A DNA stretch of 64,000 nucleotides from Proteiniclasticum ruminis DSM 24773. GTDB lineage: Bacteria > Bacillota > Clostridia > Clostridiales > Clostridiaceae. A model generated the notes under the pieces. That model worked only from the letters and a program-made list of their open reading frames with translations, was not told where the DNA came from and did no database searches. The position numbers were made by a program, and so were the translations under genes. This document shows, in pieces, positions 51,501-60,066 of the stretch. Position 1 is the stretch's first letter; each line of letters starts with the position of its first letter. The DNA lies in NCBI RefSeq assembly GCF_000701905.1, contig NZ_JNKC01000005.1, positions 248,001-312,000 of the forward strand, in the 5' to 3' direction.

Positions 51501-52742
51501 ATGAACGCCAATTTAACGAATTTGCCCATGGAGAAACTTCTCCATGATTCTATAGAAAGTTACTGCAGCTCTATTCCTTGGGAGGACTGGGAACTTCCGA
51601 AAGTATCCATCCTTCAGAAGATTCTTCACGAACGAAAACTACGAAAGATTCTTGAAAAAGCATTAAAAGACCTGCCGGATTTAGATGAAACCTCCCTGAG
51701 ACAAATGGACAATGCCAAGAAAGATCAGATGAAAGAAAAACTGGAAGAGACCGCACAAATACTGGATCAGGAAAAACTGCTCTATTCCAGCCCTTTTCTG
51801 ATGGAGTTTATAAATCTTGGTTTTTTGGAAAGCACCGAATTGTTTTTTGAAAAATCACAAGCATTTGAACCCGAGTTCAAACCAGCGGATCTCTTCCAGG
51901 CTGTCCGCAATGTCTGGATTATGAATTGTCTTCAGCTGCTTTTTCATAATCCGGTCCGCCTGACGCCTTCTGTATTCTCCTATAGCCTTCTTTATCCCTA
52001 TACTGATAATTTCCTGGATGATCCTAAAACTTCCAGGAAAGAGAAGACCGCCTTCAATCATATGATCTATCAGAAGATACTGGGAAATCCTGTTTCCGCT
52101 CTCACTCCTTACGAAGCGAAGGTATGTGCCCTTTTGGACAATATTGAAAAAGAGTTTCCAAGAGAGAAGTATCCCTCAGTCTATGAAAGTCTCTGGTACA
52201 TTCAGGATGCCCAGGCCAAAAGCATGCTTCAGGGCAGAAATGAAGTTGACCCTCAAGAGCTTCTCCATCTAAGCTTTTATAAAGGAGGCGCTTCTGTGCT
52301 GGCCGATGCATTCCTTGTCAAAGGAGATCTCACCGCAAATGAATCCGCCTTTGCATTTGGCTACGGCACCTTTTTACAGCTGCTGGATGACCTGCAGGAC
52401 AGGATAGAAGATGCTTCGATGAATCATCAGACCCTTTACAGCGGGATTCCACTTGAAACACACCTGGATGAGTATATTGAGAAACTTCTCCGGTATATAG
52501 ATCGTGTATTGGCATCCTTTGATACAGAAGACATCTCTTCTGTTCCGATGAAAGAAGTGATCAGAAGCTGTATGCGCATGATGGTGGAAAGTGTTGTTGG
52601 CAAAAATCCATCCTATGTATCAAAACGCTACTATAAGTCTCTCGAATCTTATTCATCCGTTAGACTTTCCTTTTATCCTGCCATGGAAAAGATAATGGAA
52701 GAATCTCTCAAGAAGAAAGAAAGGCAAAATACAGGTTCATGA
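51501..52742 (+). CDS. Class I isoprenoid-synthase-like protein, function unknown
   Basis: 413 residues, nearly all helical, no signal or membrane segment. Two acidic motifs are placed as in class I prenyl-transfer or terpene-cyclising enzymes: YTDNFLDDP at 167–175 and LLDDLQDRIED at 295–304, the latter a DDxxD. FYKGGASVLADAF (259–271) lies between them. The first 150 residues are an extra helical part. I recall this type from Bacillota under a generic class I isoprenoid biosynthesis label, but cannot name a product. AAAGGAGAATACTG precedes ATG 51501. It is divergent from the H-NOX chemoreceptor, 171 bases apart, and ends at a shared terminator. Confidence 0.7.
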   Translation: MNANLTNLPMEKLLHDSIESYCSSIPWEDWELPKVSILQKILHERKLRKILEKALKDLPDLDETSLRQMDNAKKDQMKEKLEETAQILDQEKLLYSSPFLMEFINLGFLESTELFFEKSQAFEPEFKPADLFQAVRNVWIMNCLQLLFHNPVRLTPSVFSYSLLYPYTDNFLDDPKTSRKEKTAFNHMIYQKILGNPVSALTPYEAKVCALLDNIEKEFPREKYPSVYESLWYIQDAQAKSMLQGRNEVDPQELLHLSFYKGGASVLADAFLVKGDLTANESAFAFGYGTFLQLLDDLQDRIEDASMNHQTLYSGIPLETHLDEYIEKLLRYIDRVLASFDTEDISSVPMKEVIRSCMRMMVESVVGKNPSYVSKRYYKSLESYSSVRLSFYPAMEKIMEESLKKKERQNTGS

Positions 52743-52755
52743 ATATGCACAGAAA

Positions 52756-52793
52756 AACCCCTGAAAAAGTTCACTATGGACTCTTCAGGGGTT
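52756..52793. terminator. Bidirectional terminator between the isoprenoid-like gene and scpB
   Basis: AACCCCTGAA and TTCAGGGGTT form a 10-bp stem around an 18-base loop; T-rich on both outer sides. Confidence 0.8.
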
Positions 52794-52796
52794 CTA

Positions 52797-53426
52797 TTAT
52801 TCTTCTTCAAAAAGCTCAATGTCTTCTTTTTCCAGTTCTTTCTTTTTTTCATCCAAAACAACAAACTTCTCTGGCAGCGGATGCTCCTCTTTCAGATCCT
52901 TAAGAGATGTGAAGCCAAACTGAATGAGAAACTCATCGGTGGTTCCATAGAGTTTTGGTCTGCCTGGCGCATCTTTTCTACCCACCACCTTAATAAGGCC
53001 TTTCTCCTGCAGCTTCTGGAGCACATAATCACTGTTGACTCCTCTGATTTCGTCCACGTCCACTCGAGTTACCGGTTGCTTGAAAGCAATGATAGATAAA
53101 CATTCAAGGGACCCTTTAGACAGGCTCTGCCTCTCGTTTACCCCAAGCAGCTCCTTGAGATACGGAGCATGAACTTCTTTTGTGCCTAGCTGCAGTTTGT
53201 TTTCTAGTGCAAGCAGTCGGATACCTCTATGGTTTTCTTTCAGCTCCTGTTCATAAGCGGCAATGACCTTTTCCAGATCCTCCATACGGACTTTCATAAT
53301 CCGTACCAGATCTTTTTTCTTCACAGCATCACCTGCAGCAAATAAAATACTCTCCATGACGCTGATAAAATAGCTGATATCCATAGGGTCCTCTGTTCCA
53401 GTACTGTTAAAGAGATTCTCTTCCAT
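52797..53426 (-). CDS. scpB: Segregation and condensation protein B
   Basis: 209 residues. Two winged-helix domains: SVMESILFAAGDAVKKKDL opens the first, and LECLSIIAFKQPVTRVDVDEIRGVNSD, quoted here in full length terms 100–126, marks the second, followed by GRKDAPGRPKLYGTTDEFL. It works with ScpA and SMC in chromosome condensation. ATG 53426 overlaps scpA by 20 bases, with GGAGCAGAAC upstream. Confidence 0.94.
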   Translation of the reverse strand: MEENLFNSTGTEDPMDISYFISVMESILFAAGDAVKKKDLVRIMKVRMEDLEKVIAAYEQELKENHRGIRLLALENKLQLGTKEVHAPYLKELLGVNERQSLSKGSLECLSIIAFKQPVTRVDVDEIRGVNSDYVLQKLQEKGLIKVVGRKDAPGRPKLYGTTDEFLIQFGFTSLKDLKEEHPLPEKFVVLDEKKKELEKEDIELFEEE

Positions 53427-54156
53427 GTTCTGCTCCTTTCTCTATGATGATTTCCGAGAAAACCTCAGCCTGAGATACTCGGATCCGATGGTTTCTAGAC
53501 AGTTCAAGAATCGCTAAGAAAAAGACGATGCATTCAGATTTTGATTTTGTCTGAAATAAAAGCGTGGAGAAATTGACTCTTCTGTTTTCATAGAGCAGCC
53601 TTTCCAGCTCTTCCATCTTGTCTTCAATCTTGTATTCTTCACGCTCCATGATTTTCGTTCTAAGAGCGCCCCGATTCACCTTCTCTTTCTGTCTGTTCAT
53701 AAGACTCTTATACGTGATATATAAATGTTCAATGGTGACTTTGCGGAGCAGCTCTTCCAAAGGAACCTCGTCACCAACGATGGTTTCTGCACGTTTGGTG
53801 AAGATGAGAAGATCCTCGTCATAGCGCTCTCCAAGTGTCTCCGCCATGAGCTTGAAAGCTTCATACTCTTCAATGCGAAGAACCAGTTTCTCCTTCAGTT
53901 CTTCTTCATCCACTTCTTCCACATACTTAGGCAGCATCTCACGGCTCTTGATTTCAAGAAGTGTGGATGCAATGAGTAAAAACTCTGAGGCAATTTCCAG
54001 ATCCAGTTCTTTCATACCTTGCAGATATGCAAGATATTGGCTGGTGATTTCCGATATACGGATTTCCTGTATTCTCATTTTGTTGATTTTCAGAAGATGA
54101 AGGAGCAAATCAAAAGGACCTTCAAAATTTGAAATCTGCAGCTGTAAACTTTCCAT
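53407..54156 (-). CDS. scpA: Segregation and condensation protein A (kleisin)
   Basis: 249 residues from ATG 54156 (GGGGGATTTT upstream). FEGPFDLLLHLLKINKMRI at the start and ASEFLLIASTLLEIKSREML are ScpA signatures. The C-terminal winged helix LAILELSRNHRIRVSQAEVF binds the SMC head. It is the kleisin bridging SMC heads. It follows pdp after a hairpin. Confidence 0.94.
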   Translation of the reverse strand: MESLQLQISNFEGPFDLLLHLLKINKMRIQEIRISEITSQYLAYLQGMKELDLEIASEFLLIASTLLEIKSREMLPKYVEEVDEEELKEKLVLRIEEYEAFKLMAETLGERYDEDLLIFTKRAETIVGDEVPLEELLRKVTIEHLYITYKSLMNRQKEKVNRGALRTKIMEREEYKIEDKMEELERLLYENRRVNFSTLLFQTKSKSECIVFFLAILELSRNHRIRVSQAEVFSEIIIEKGAEHGRESL

Positions 54157-54215
54157 AAAATCCCCCAGACAGTTCAATTAACCTCTTCTATTATACAGAA
54201 ATTCCCTGCGAAAGG

Positions 54216-54250
54216 AAACGGGAGACTTCCTTCATGAAAGTCTCCCGTTT
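54216..54250 (-). terminator. Terminator between pdp and scpA
   Basis: AAACGGGAGACTT and AAGTCTCCCGTTT, perfect 13-bp stem, 9-base loop. The T-run is stronger on the plus strand than on the minus strand, so some readthrough from pdp into scpA is possible. Confidence 0.7.
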
Positions 54251-54268
54251 TTTCACCATTTTATCTGA

Positions 54269-55576
54269 TTACGCTTCAGTGATCACATCCAAAATAAATG
54301 GAATGTGCTCTGGTCTTTCATCTGCAATGTCATAGGCTTCCTGAGCCTTATCGTAGGCATCCTGATAGTTTTCACGATTGGTAAGAAGTGTGCAGAGCAC
54401 ATCTCCTTCGTTTACCTCATCTCCTACTTTCTTCTGCAGTGTGATTCCCGCTGCATAGTCGATGACATCTTCCTTGGTTTCTCTTCCTGCACCAAGAAGC
54501 ATTGCCGAAGTGCCAATCTCTTCTGCCTTGATTTCATGGACAAATCCCTTCTTCTTTGAAATCACTGGCACACTGATTTTCGCAGCAGGAAGCAAGTCCG
54601 GGTTCTCAATCTGAGAAACATTTCCACCTTGTATTTTCACAAGGGTCTTCAGCATTTCTAAGGCCTTCCCATTCTTCATATTCTCGCGTATGGCTTTCTC
54701 TGCATCTTCAACGGAGTCAAAGGCTCCCCCCAACACGGCCATATGTCCTGCAATGGTCACACTGACGTTCACAAGATCCTGCATACCTTCACCTTTCAGT
54801 GTTTTTATGGCTTCTCTGACTTCATTGGCATTGCCTACTTCTTTACCCAGTGGCTCATTCATATTGGTCAGTACAGCCACGGTATCCCTGCCTAAACCTC
54901 TTCCGATAGAAACCATCGCTTTTGCTAAGGCTCTGGCATCCTCAAGGGTTTTCATAAAAGCGCCATTTCCGACTTTCACGTCAAGAACAATGGCGTCAGA
55001 ACCCGATGCGATCTTCTTGCTCATGATGGAACTGGCAATGAGCGGGATACTGTCCACTGTGGCCGTAACATCACGAAGAGCATACAGCTTCTTGTCTGCT
55101 GGGGTAAGATCTCCAGTCTGTCCGACAATGGCCATTTTATAAGTATTGACGTTTTCCATGAATTTCTCCATGGAAAGACTAATATCAAATCCTTCAATAC
55201 TCTCCAGTTTATCAATGGTTCCTCCCGTATGGCCTAATCCTCGTCCTGACATCTTTGCGACAGGAATACCTAAGGAAGCAACCAGTGGAATCACCACAAG
55301 ACTTACTTTATCTCCCACTCCACCTGTGGAGTGCTTGTCAACCTTTATCCCTTCAATACCAGAAAGATCAATCTGATCTCCTGACTCTACCATGGCCATG
55401 GTCAGCATCCTGGTCTCTTCCGCATCCATTCCTTGGAAATAAATAGCCATAAGCAGCGCAGAAATCTGATAGTCAGGAATAACACCTTCGGTATATCCCT
55501 GAACTATGTAATAAATTTCTTCTTTGCTTAATCTCTTTCCCTTTTTCTTCTTGTCAATCAAATCCAGCATATGCAT
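54269..55576 (-). CDS. pdp: Pyrimidine-nucleoside phosphorylase
   Basis: 435 residues. It splits thymidine, deoxyuridine and uridine with phosphate. KVDKHSTGGVGDKVSL is the phosphorylase signature with the phosphate-binding loop; MSGRGLGHTGGTIDKLESI, in parts, and KIASGSDAIVLDVKVGNGAFM follow. It is the last gene of the nudF–xerD–deoB–punA–pdp set and starts five bases after punA. Confidence 0.95.
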   Translation of the reverse strand: MHMLDLIDKKKKGKRLSKEEIYYIVQGYTEGVIPDYQISALLMAIYFQGMDAEETRMLTMAMVESGDQIDLSGIEGIKVDKHSTGGVGDKVSLVVIPLVASLGIPVAKMSGRGLGHTGGTIDKLESIEGFDISLSMEKFMENVNTYKMAIVGQTGDLTPADKKLYALRDVTATVDSIPLIASSIMSKKIASGSDAIVLDVKVGNGAFMKTLEDARALAKAMVSIGRGLGRDTVAVLTNMNEPLGKEVGNANEVREAIKTLKGEGMQDLVNVSVTIAGHMAVLGGAFDSVEDAEKAIRENMKNGKALEMLKTLVKIQGGNVSQIENPDLLPAAKISVPVISKKKGFVHEIKAEEIGTSAMLLGAGRETKEDVIDYAAGITLQKKVGDEVNEGDVLCTLLTNRENYQDAYDKAQEAYDIADERPEHIPFILDVITEA

Positions 55577-55581
55577 ATCTT

Positions 55582-56397
55582 CTACATCTCCTCTATAACT
55601 CTGGAGATCAATGTGGTGAAGCTTCCTCTCACTTTTGTGGAAACCTCAATAACCTCCTCATGATTGAGCGGCTGGTCCAGAACTCCCGCTGCCATGTTTG
55701 TAATACAGCTGACACCGAGCACTTTCATTCCTGAATAGTTTGCCACAATGGCTTCTGGAACTGTAGACATTCCAATGGCATCCGCTCCTAATGTTCTATA
55801 AGCTCTAATTTCTGCAGGAGTCTCATAGCTGGGACCTGTATACATGGCATAGACTCCACGTTTCAGCTCAATATGCTCTTCTTGACCGATCTTTTCTGCC
55901 AGGGTCATGAGATCTCTATTATAAACTTTGGACATATCTGCAAATCTCGGACCGAACTCTTCCATATTTCTGCCCATGAGCGGATTATTGCCAGTGAAGT
56001 TCAAATGATCTTCAATGAGCATCAGATCTCCAGGAGTAAAATCCAGATTGACTCCACCGCAAGCATTGGTGACAATCATGTGTTCAACCCCGAGCCGTCT
56101 CATGACAAACACAGGTAGTGTCACCTCTTTCATGGTGTATCCTTCATAATAATGAAAGCGTCCTTGCATCATGGCAACCTTTTTGCCTTTATAGTCTCCA
56201 AACACAAACTGACCAGCATGGCCTTCAACTGTAGATACCAGAAAGTCCGGAATATCCTCATATTTTACAACTGTCTGATTTTCAACATGTTCAGCCATCG
56301 ATCCCAGTCCTGAACCCAGAATGACCAGCACATCCGGTGTGTAGCTTACTTTAGCCTTAAGGTAATTCACTATTGTATCAATTCTTTTAATATCCAT
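55582..56397 (-). CDS. punA: Purine nucleoside phosphorylase, PunA (trimeric) type
   Basis: 271 residues. VILGSGLGSMAEHV, MQGRFHYYEGYTM, TNACGGVNLDFTPGDLM and AIGMSTVPEAIVANYSGM mark the trimeric, inosine/guanosine-specific group. With DeoD at 26.9–27.6 kb the cell has both bacterial types. ATG 56397 follows AGGAGCAAGTTGAT. Confidence 0.95.
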   Translation of the reverse strand: MDIKRIDTIVNYLKAKVSYTPDVLVILGSGLGSMAEHVENQTVVKYEDIPDFLVSTVEGHAGQFVFGDYKGKKVAMMQGRFHYYEGYTMKEVTLPVFVMRRLGVEHMIVTNACGGVNLDFTPGDLMLIEDHLNFTGNNPLMGRNMEEFGPRFADMSKVYNRDLMTLAEKIGQEEHIELKRGVYAMYTGPSYETPAEIRAYRTLGADAIGMSTVPEAIVANYSGMKVLGVSCITNMAAGVLDQPLNHEEVIEVSTKVRGSFTTLISRVIEEM

Positions 56398-56425
56398 ATC
56401 AACTTGCTCCTATCCTTCAAATGTT

Positions 56426-57595
56426 CTACGCTTTGATTTCTGACCAGAAACTCTCTCCATAGAGATCGTTCGGAACTCCCAGATACTCAAGAACAGTCTT
56501 CCCAATGTCTGAGAATGTTCTTCTCACGCCTAGGTTCGCCCCTGGTTTTACACTCTTGCCATATACAAGGATTGGAATATACTCTCTTGAATGGTCAGTG
56601 GATGCTGTTGTCGGATCACATCCATGGTCTGCAGTAAGAATCAGAATGTCTTCCTCTGTCATGGTTGCCAAAAGTTCTGGCAGTCTCTCATCAAATTCTC
56701 TGATGGCATTATAATAGCCAACATAGTCATTTCTATGTCCGAACTTCATATCAAAGTCTACCAGATTCGTCCAAAGAAGGCCTCCAAGGTCCTCTTTCAT
56801 AAACTTCAATGTTTCATCCACACCTTGCATGTTGTTCTTGGTATGAACTGTATGGGTCACTCCAATGTTGTTGAAAACATCTGATATTTTGCCTACACAC
56901 ATAACATTCTGCCCATCCTCTTTGACATACTCCAGAATGGTCTTATTGAATGGATCCAGCGCAAAATCCTTTCTGTTGTCAGTTCTGGTATATACGCCAT
57001 CTTCCCCAACAAAAGGTCTTGCAATGACACGTCCAACCTGCCAGTCTCCCACAAGCATTTCACGGGCAACTTCACAGTAACGGTACAGTTCATCCAATGG
57101 AATAACTCCTTCGTGGGCTGCGATCTGGAATACGGAGTCTGCAGAGGTATAAATGATGGGATAACCGGTTTTTACATGTTCATCTCCCAGTCTTTCGATG
57201 ATTTCCGTGCCGGAAGCAACCACATTCCCCAAAGTTTTTCTTCCTATTTTAGACTCAAAGGCATCCATAATCTCCTTTGAGAATCCTTCTGGATAAGTAT
57301 TAAGCGGTTTTTCCAATATAACTCCAGACATTTCCCAGTGACCCGTTACAGTATCCTTACCCACAGAAAGTTCTGCAGACTTTCCAAAAGCAGCCTCTGG
57401 TGTATCCATAACAGCTACGCCCTTCAAAGGCGCGATATTTCCAAGTCCCAGTTTCTCCAAATTAGGAATATCCATACCACCGACTTTATCAGCGATATTT
57501 CCTAGCGTATTGGAACCTACATCTCCATATTTGTCCGCATCGGGCATCTCACCGATACCAACAGAATCCAGTACAACAAGTATTGCTCTTTTCAT
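56426..57595 (-). CDS. deoB: Phosphopentomutase
   Basis: 389 residues from ATG 57595 (AAGGAGGAAAAA upstream). It converts ribose-1-phosphate and deoxyribose-1-phosphate to the 5-phosphates, the step after the phosphorylases. Alkaline-phosphatase-like metalloenzyme marks: [19 protein letters not shown], the phosphorylated Thr region [13 protein letters not shown], and [19 protein letters not shown]. Confidence 0.95.
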   Translation of the reverse strand: MKRAILVVLDSVGIGEMPDADKYGDVGSNTLGNIADKVGGMDIPNLEKLGLGNIAPLKGVAVMDTPEAAFGKSAELSVGKDTVTGHWEMSGVILEKPLNTYPEGFSKEIMDAFESKIGRKTLGNVVASGTEIIERLGDEHVKTGYPIIYTSADSVFQIAAHEGVIPLDELYRYCEVAREMLVGDWQVGRVIARPFVGEDGVYTRTDNRKDFALDPFNKTILEYVKEDGQNVMCVGKISDVFNNIGVTHTVHTKNNMQGVDETLKFMKEDLGGLLWTNLVDFDMKFGHRNDYVGYYNAIREFDERLPELLATMTEEDILILTADHGCDPTTASTDHSREYIPILVYGKSVKPGANLGVRRTFSDIGKTVLEYLGVPNDLYGESFWSEIKA

Positions 57596-57608
57596 TTTTT
57601 CCTCCTTG

Positions 57609-58487
57609 TTATGCCCTTGGATGGGCATCCTCATAAACTTCTTTGATTTTTTTATTATTCACTAGTTTCAAGTAAATAGACGTTGCTTTTATATCATTAT
57701 GCCCCAGAAGCAGAGACAGTGTTGTAATGTCTGCACCACCGCTCAGCATATGTACGGCATATGAATGTCGTAATGTGTTCAAGTTAATGTTTTCTGATAA
57801 CCCGGAAATTTTCGCGTACTCTTTCAGGATTTTCCAAAGACCTTGTCTTGTCATCTGTTCTCCACGATGGGACGGGAACAAGACAGATGCCCCAACTACT
57901 GGATCCAATCGCGATGATAAATAAAGTTCAATGCTTTCCATGGCAAAGGACCCCAACGGTACCAGCCGATCCTTGTTCTTTTTCCCTTTTACTGAGAGAT
58001 TTCCCCGCACCATATCCAGATCCCGGTACCGGAGTTCTATGAGTTCAGACGCTTTGATTCCTGTAGCGTAAAGCACTTCGAGTATCGCCTTATCCCGCTT
58101 CCCCCTCAATGTGCTGATATCAGGAGCTGCAAGTATCTCTTCCACTTCCTCCACACTGAGTGGTTCCGGAAGATTTCTTTTGATCTCAGGCAGCTCGAAG
58201 TAAAGAATCGGCGCTTCCCTTATTTTGTTCTTTTTTCTCAGATATTTATAAAAATTACGGACAGAAACCAAATGACGGGCTATGGTCGCTCTGGACATAT
58301 TTAAATCCAGAAGGTATCCGATGAAGTTGGAGACTTCTATTTCATTGAAGTCCTCAAAACTCAGTTTTTCTTCTTCCAGAAAGGAAATATGATGTATGAG
58401 GTCCCGTCGATAGGCATCGATTGTATTTTCAGACTTATCTTTCGCTCTCAGTTCATCGATATAATCACTCAGATAGTTTTGTTTCAT
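57609..58487 (-). CDS. xerD: XerD-like tyrosine recombinase with altered catalytic residues
   Basis: 292 residues, the usual XerD length, in the usual place next to deoB–punA–pdp. The core-binding domain is normal. In the catalytic domain two of six key positions differ. The first Arg is Lys in [13 protein letters not shown] (codon AAA), and the His of HxLRH is Asn in [10 protein letters not shown] (codon AAC). The beta-hairpin Lys ([13 protein letters not shown]), the second Arg, LLGHNDI and the Tyr in SIYLKL remain. Cleavage activity is therefore doubtful. It may be a structural or regulatory relative, as in the streptococcal XerD-like proteins. It overlaps nudF by 23 bases. Confidence 0.88.
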   Translation of the reverse strand: MKQNYLSDYIDELRAKDKSENTIDAYRRDLIHHISFLEEEKLSFEDFNEIEVSNFIGYLLDLNMSRATIARHLVSVRNFYKYLRKKNKIREAPILYFELPEIKRNLPEPLSVEEVEEILAAPDISTLRGKRDKAILEVLYATGIKASELIELRYRDLDMVRGNLSVKGKKNKDRLVPLGSFAMESIELYLSSRLDPVVGASVLFPSHRGEQMTRQGLWKILKEYAKISGLSENINLNTLRHSYAVHMLSGGADITTLSLLLGHNDIKATSIYLKLVNNKKIKEVYEDAHPRA

Positions 58488-59010
58488 ACTGTTTTCCCAA
58501 TGTATAGCAGGCTACGGTTTTGAGGTCCTTGATTTTGCCCTTCTCAATCCCATCTTGAAACTCCTCATCTGTGAGTCTCACAAGATCAATGAACTCATCA
58601 TCGTCTCCACCTATTTTGCCCAAGGTAAGACCTTCTGCCACAAAAAGATGAATAAGTTCATCGCTGTATCCCGGTGAAGTGGCAAAAGCCCCCAGTCTCT
58701 TTAACGATCTGCATTTATATCCTGTTTCTTCTTCCAGTTCTTTGAGAGCATTCTCATCAGGAGTCAGATCCTTTTCAAGTTTACCTGCAGGAAGTTCCAG
58801 ATAGGCTTCTTCCATGGGTTTTCTAAACTGTTTCACCAAAAGAATCTTGCCTTCCTCGTCTCTAGCCAGGATGCAGACTCCGCCAGGATGTCTTACGATT
58901 TCTCTGAAAGCGCTCTTTCCGTCGATCAGTTCGACTTGATGGGTTTCGAGGGAAATGATTTTCCCGTTGTATAATTCCTCTTTTGAAATTGTATCTTCTC
59001 GAAATAACAT
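58465..59010 (-). CDS. nudF: ADP-ribose pyrophosphatase-like Nudix hydrolase
   Basis: 181 residues. It cleaves ADP-ribose to AMP and ribose-5-phosphate. The family's N-terminal swapped strand region, VKQFRKPMEEAYLELPAGK (in the NudF position), and the Nudix box around AGKLEKDL...LKELEEETGY are visible, with Lys replacing the usual Arg before the EL of the box. GATAAGGAGTTACAA precedes ATG 59010. Confidence 0.9.
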   Translation of the reverse strand: MLFREDTISKEELYNGKIISLETHQVELIDGKSAFREIVRHPGGVCILARDEEGKILLVKQFRKPMEEAYLELPAGKLEKDLTPDENALKELEEETGYKCRSLKRLGAFATSPGYSDELIHLFVAEGLTLGKIGGDDDEFIDLVRLTDEEFQDGIEKGKIKDLKTVACYTLGKQYETKLSE

Positions 59011-59040
59011 TTGTAACTCCTTATCTTCAGTGATAGAAAA

Positions 59041-59065
59041 AGACCCTGGGAGTTATCCGGGGTCT
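59041..59065 (-). terminator. Intrinsic terminator between spo0A and nudF
   Basis: On the minus strand AGACCCCGG pairs with the CCCAGGGTCT side, then TTTTTC. It lies 130 bases after spo0A and only 30 before nudF, so it may serve spo0A or act as an attenuator for nudF. Confidence 0.8.
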
Positions 59066-59195
59066 CAAAACGGTCGTCAGCAGTATCTGCCGCATCTCTA
59101 TTTTACTATAAAATGCTCACAATGATAAGCATCTCCAGGCAGCGCCATAGAAATATTATGTAAAGTTATAATATTATTCACAATTACAGGAGGAC

Positions 59196-59996
59196 TTACT
59201 CGTCTCCCTGTCCTTTTTCCAACCGGAACTTGTCGCTGATCAGCGCAATAAATTCTGAATTCGTCGGTTTTCCTTTTTCGAAATTCACAGTGAATCCCTG
59301 AATCTTATTCAGGTTTTCAAGCTGTCCCTTGTTCCAGGATACTTCAATAGAATGTCTGATGGCTCGTTCCACACGGGATGAGGTGGTATTGAACTTTGCC
59401 GCGATATTCGGATAAAGCTCTTTGGTCACCGCAGACAAGAGTTCCACGTTGTCGATCACTTCAATGATCGCTTCTCTTAGATAGCTGTACCCCTTGATAT
59501 GAGGCAGTATCCCCGCTTCCTGCAAAATGGAGGAAAGCTCCGTCGCAAGATCCTTTTTCTCGATTCCATCTTCCTGGAAATCAGAAGACTTCATATCCTG
59601 GGTTTTCATGATCCCATCCTGGGATTCGTGGAAATAACTTTTGATTCTTTTTTTGATTTGCTTCAGGTCAATTCCTTTCACCATATAATAGTCAGCCCCA
59701 AGTGTGATTGCGGTATTTGTGACTTTATCATGGGAGATGGCGGAATAGACGATAATGACAGGTCTGTCTTCCATATTCTTCAAGGATTCCAAGACACCAA
59801 GCCCGTCAAGTTCAGGCATGATGATATCCAAAAGAAGTACATCCGGCTTTTTCTGCTGCATGATTTCCAATGTTTCTATACCATTTTTCGCAACTCCTAC
59901 CACGAGAAGTTCTGGGTCATTACTTAAGAATTCATTCAGTAGAGCACTCATATCCGCATTGTCATCAGCTATGAGTATTTTTATCAATTTTTTCAT
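59196..59996 (-). CDS. spo0A: Sporulation master regulator Spo0A
   Basis: 266 residues. The receiver domain has the acidic pair in LIADDNADM, the phosphorylated Asp in VLLLDIIMPELDG, Ser in VYSAIS and Lys in YYMVKG. The DNA-binding domain is highly conserved: PHIKGYSYLREAI, LYPNIAAKFNTTSSRVERA, then IRHSIEVSWNKG and KPTNSEFIALISDK. All parts of a working Spo0A are there. It follows recN by 66 bases with no spoIVB between. Transcription is from its own promoter. Confidence 0.97.
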   Translation of the reverse strand: MKKLIKILIADDNADMSALLNEFLSNDPELLVVGVAKNGIETLEIMQQKKPDVLLLDIIMPELDGLGVLESLKNMEDRPVIIVYSAISHDKVTNTAITLGADYYMVKGIDLKQIKKRIKSYFHESQDGIMKTQDMKSSDFQEDGIEKKDLATELSSILQEAGILPHIKGYSYLREAIIEVIDNVELLSAVTKELYPNIAAKFNTTSSRVERAIRHSIEVSWNKGQLENLNKIQGFTVNFEKGKPTNSEFIALISDKFRLEKGQGDE

Positions 59997-60038
59997 AGTT
60001 CACCTCTTTAATCCTTGAGATTCGTATATTCTAAACAA

Positions 60039-60066
60039 ATTATACTTCACAACGTATCGTTTTCAA
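60039..60066 (-). promoter_or_regulatory. spo0A promoter
   Basis: On the minus strand TTGAAA, 16 bases, TATAAT. The -35 overlaps the recN stop codon. I found no Spo0A box (TGTCGAA) nearby. Confidence 0.7.
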
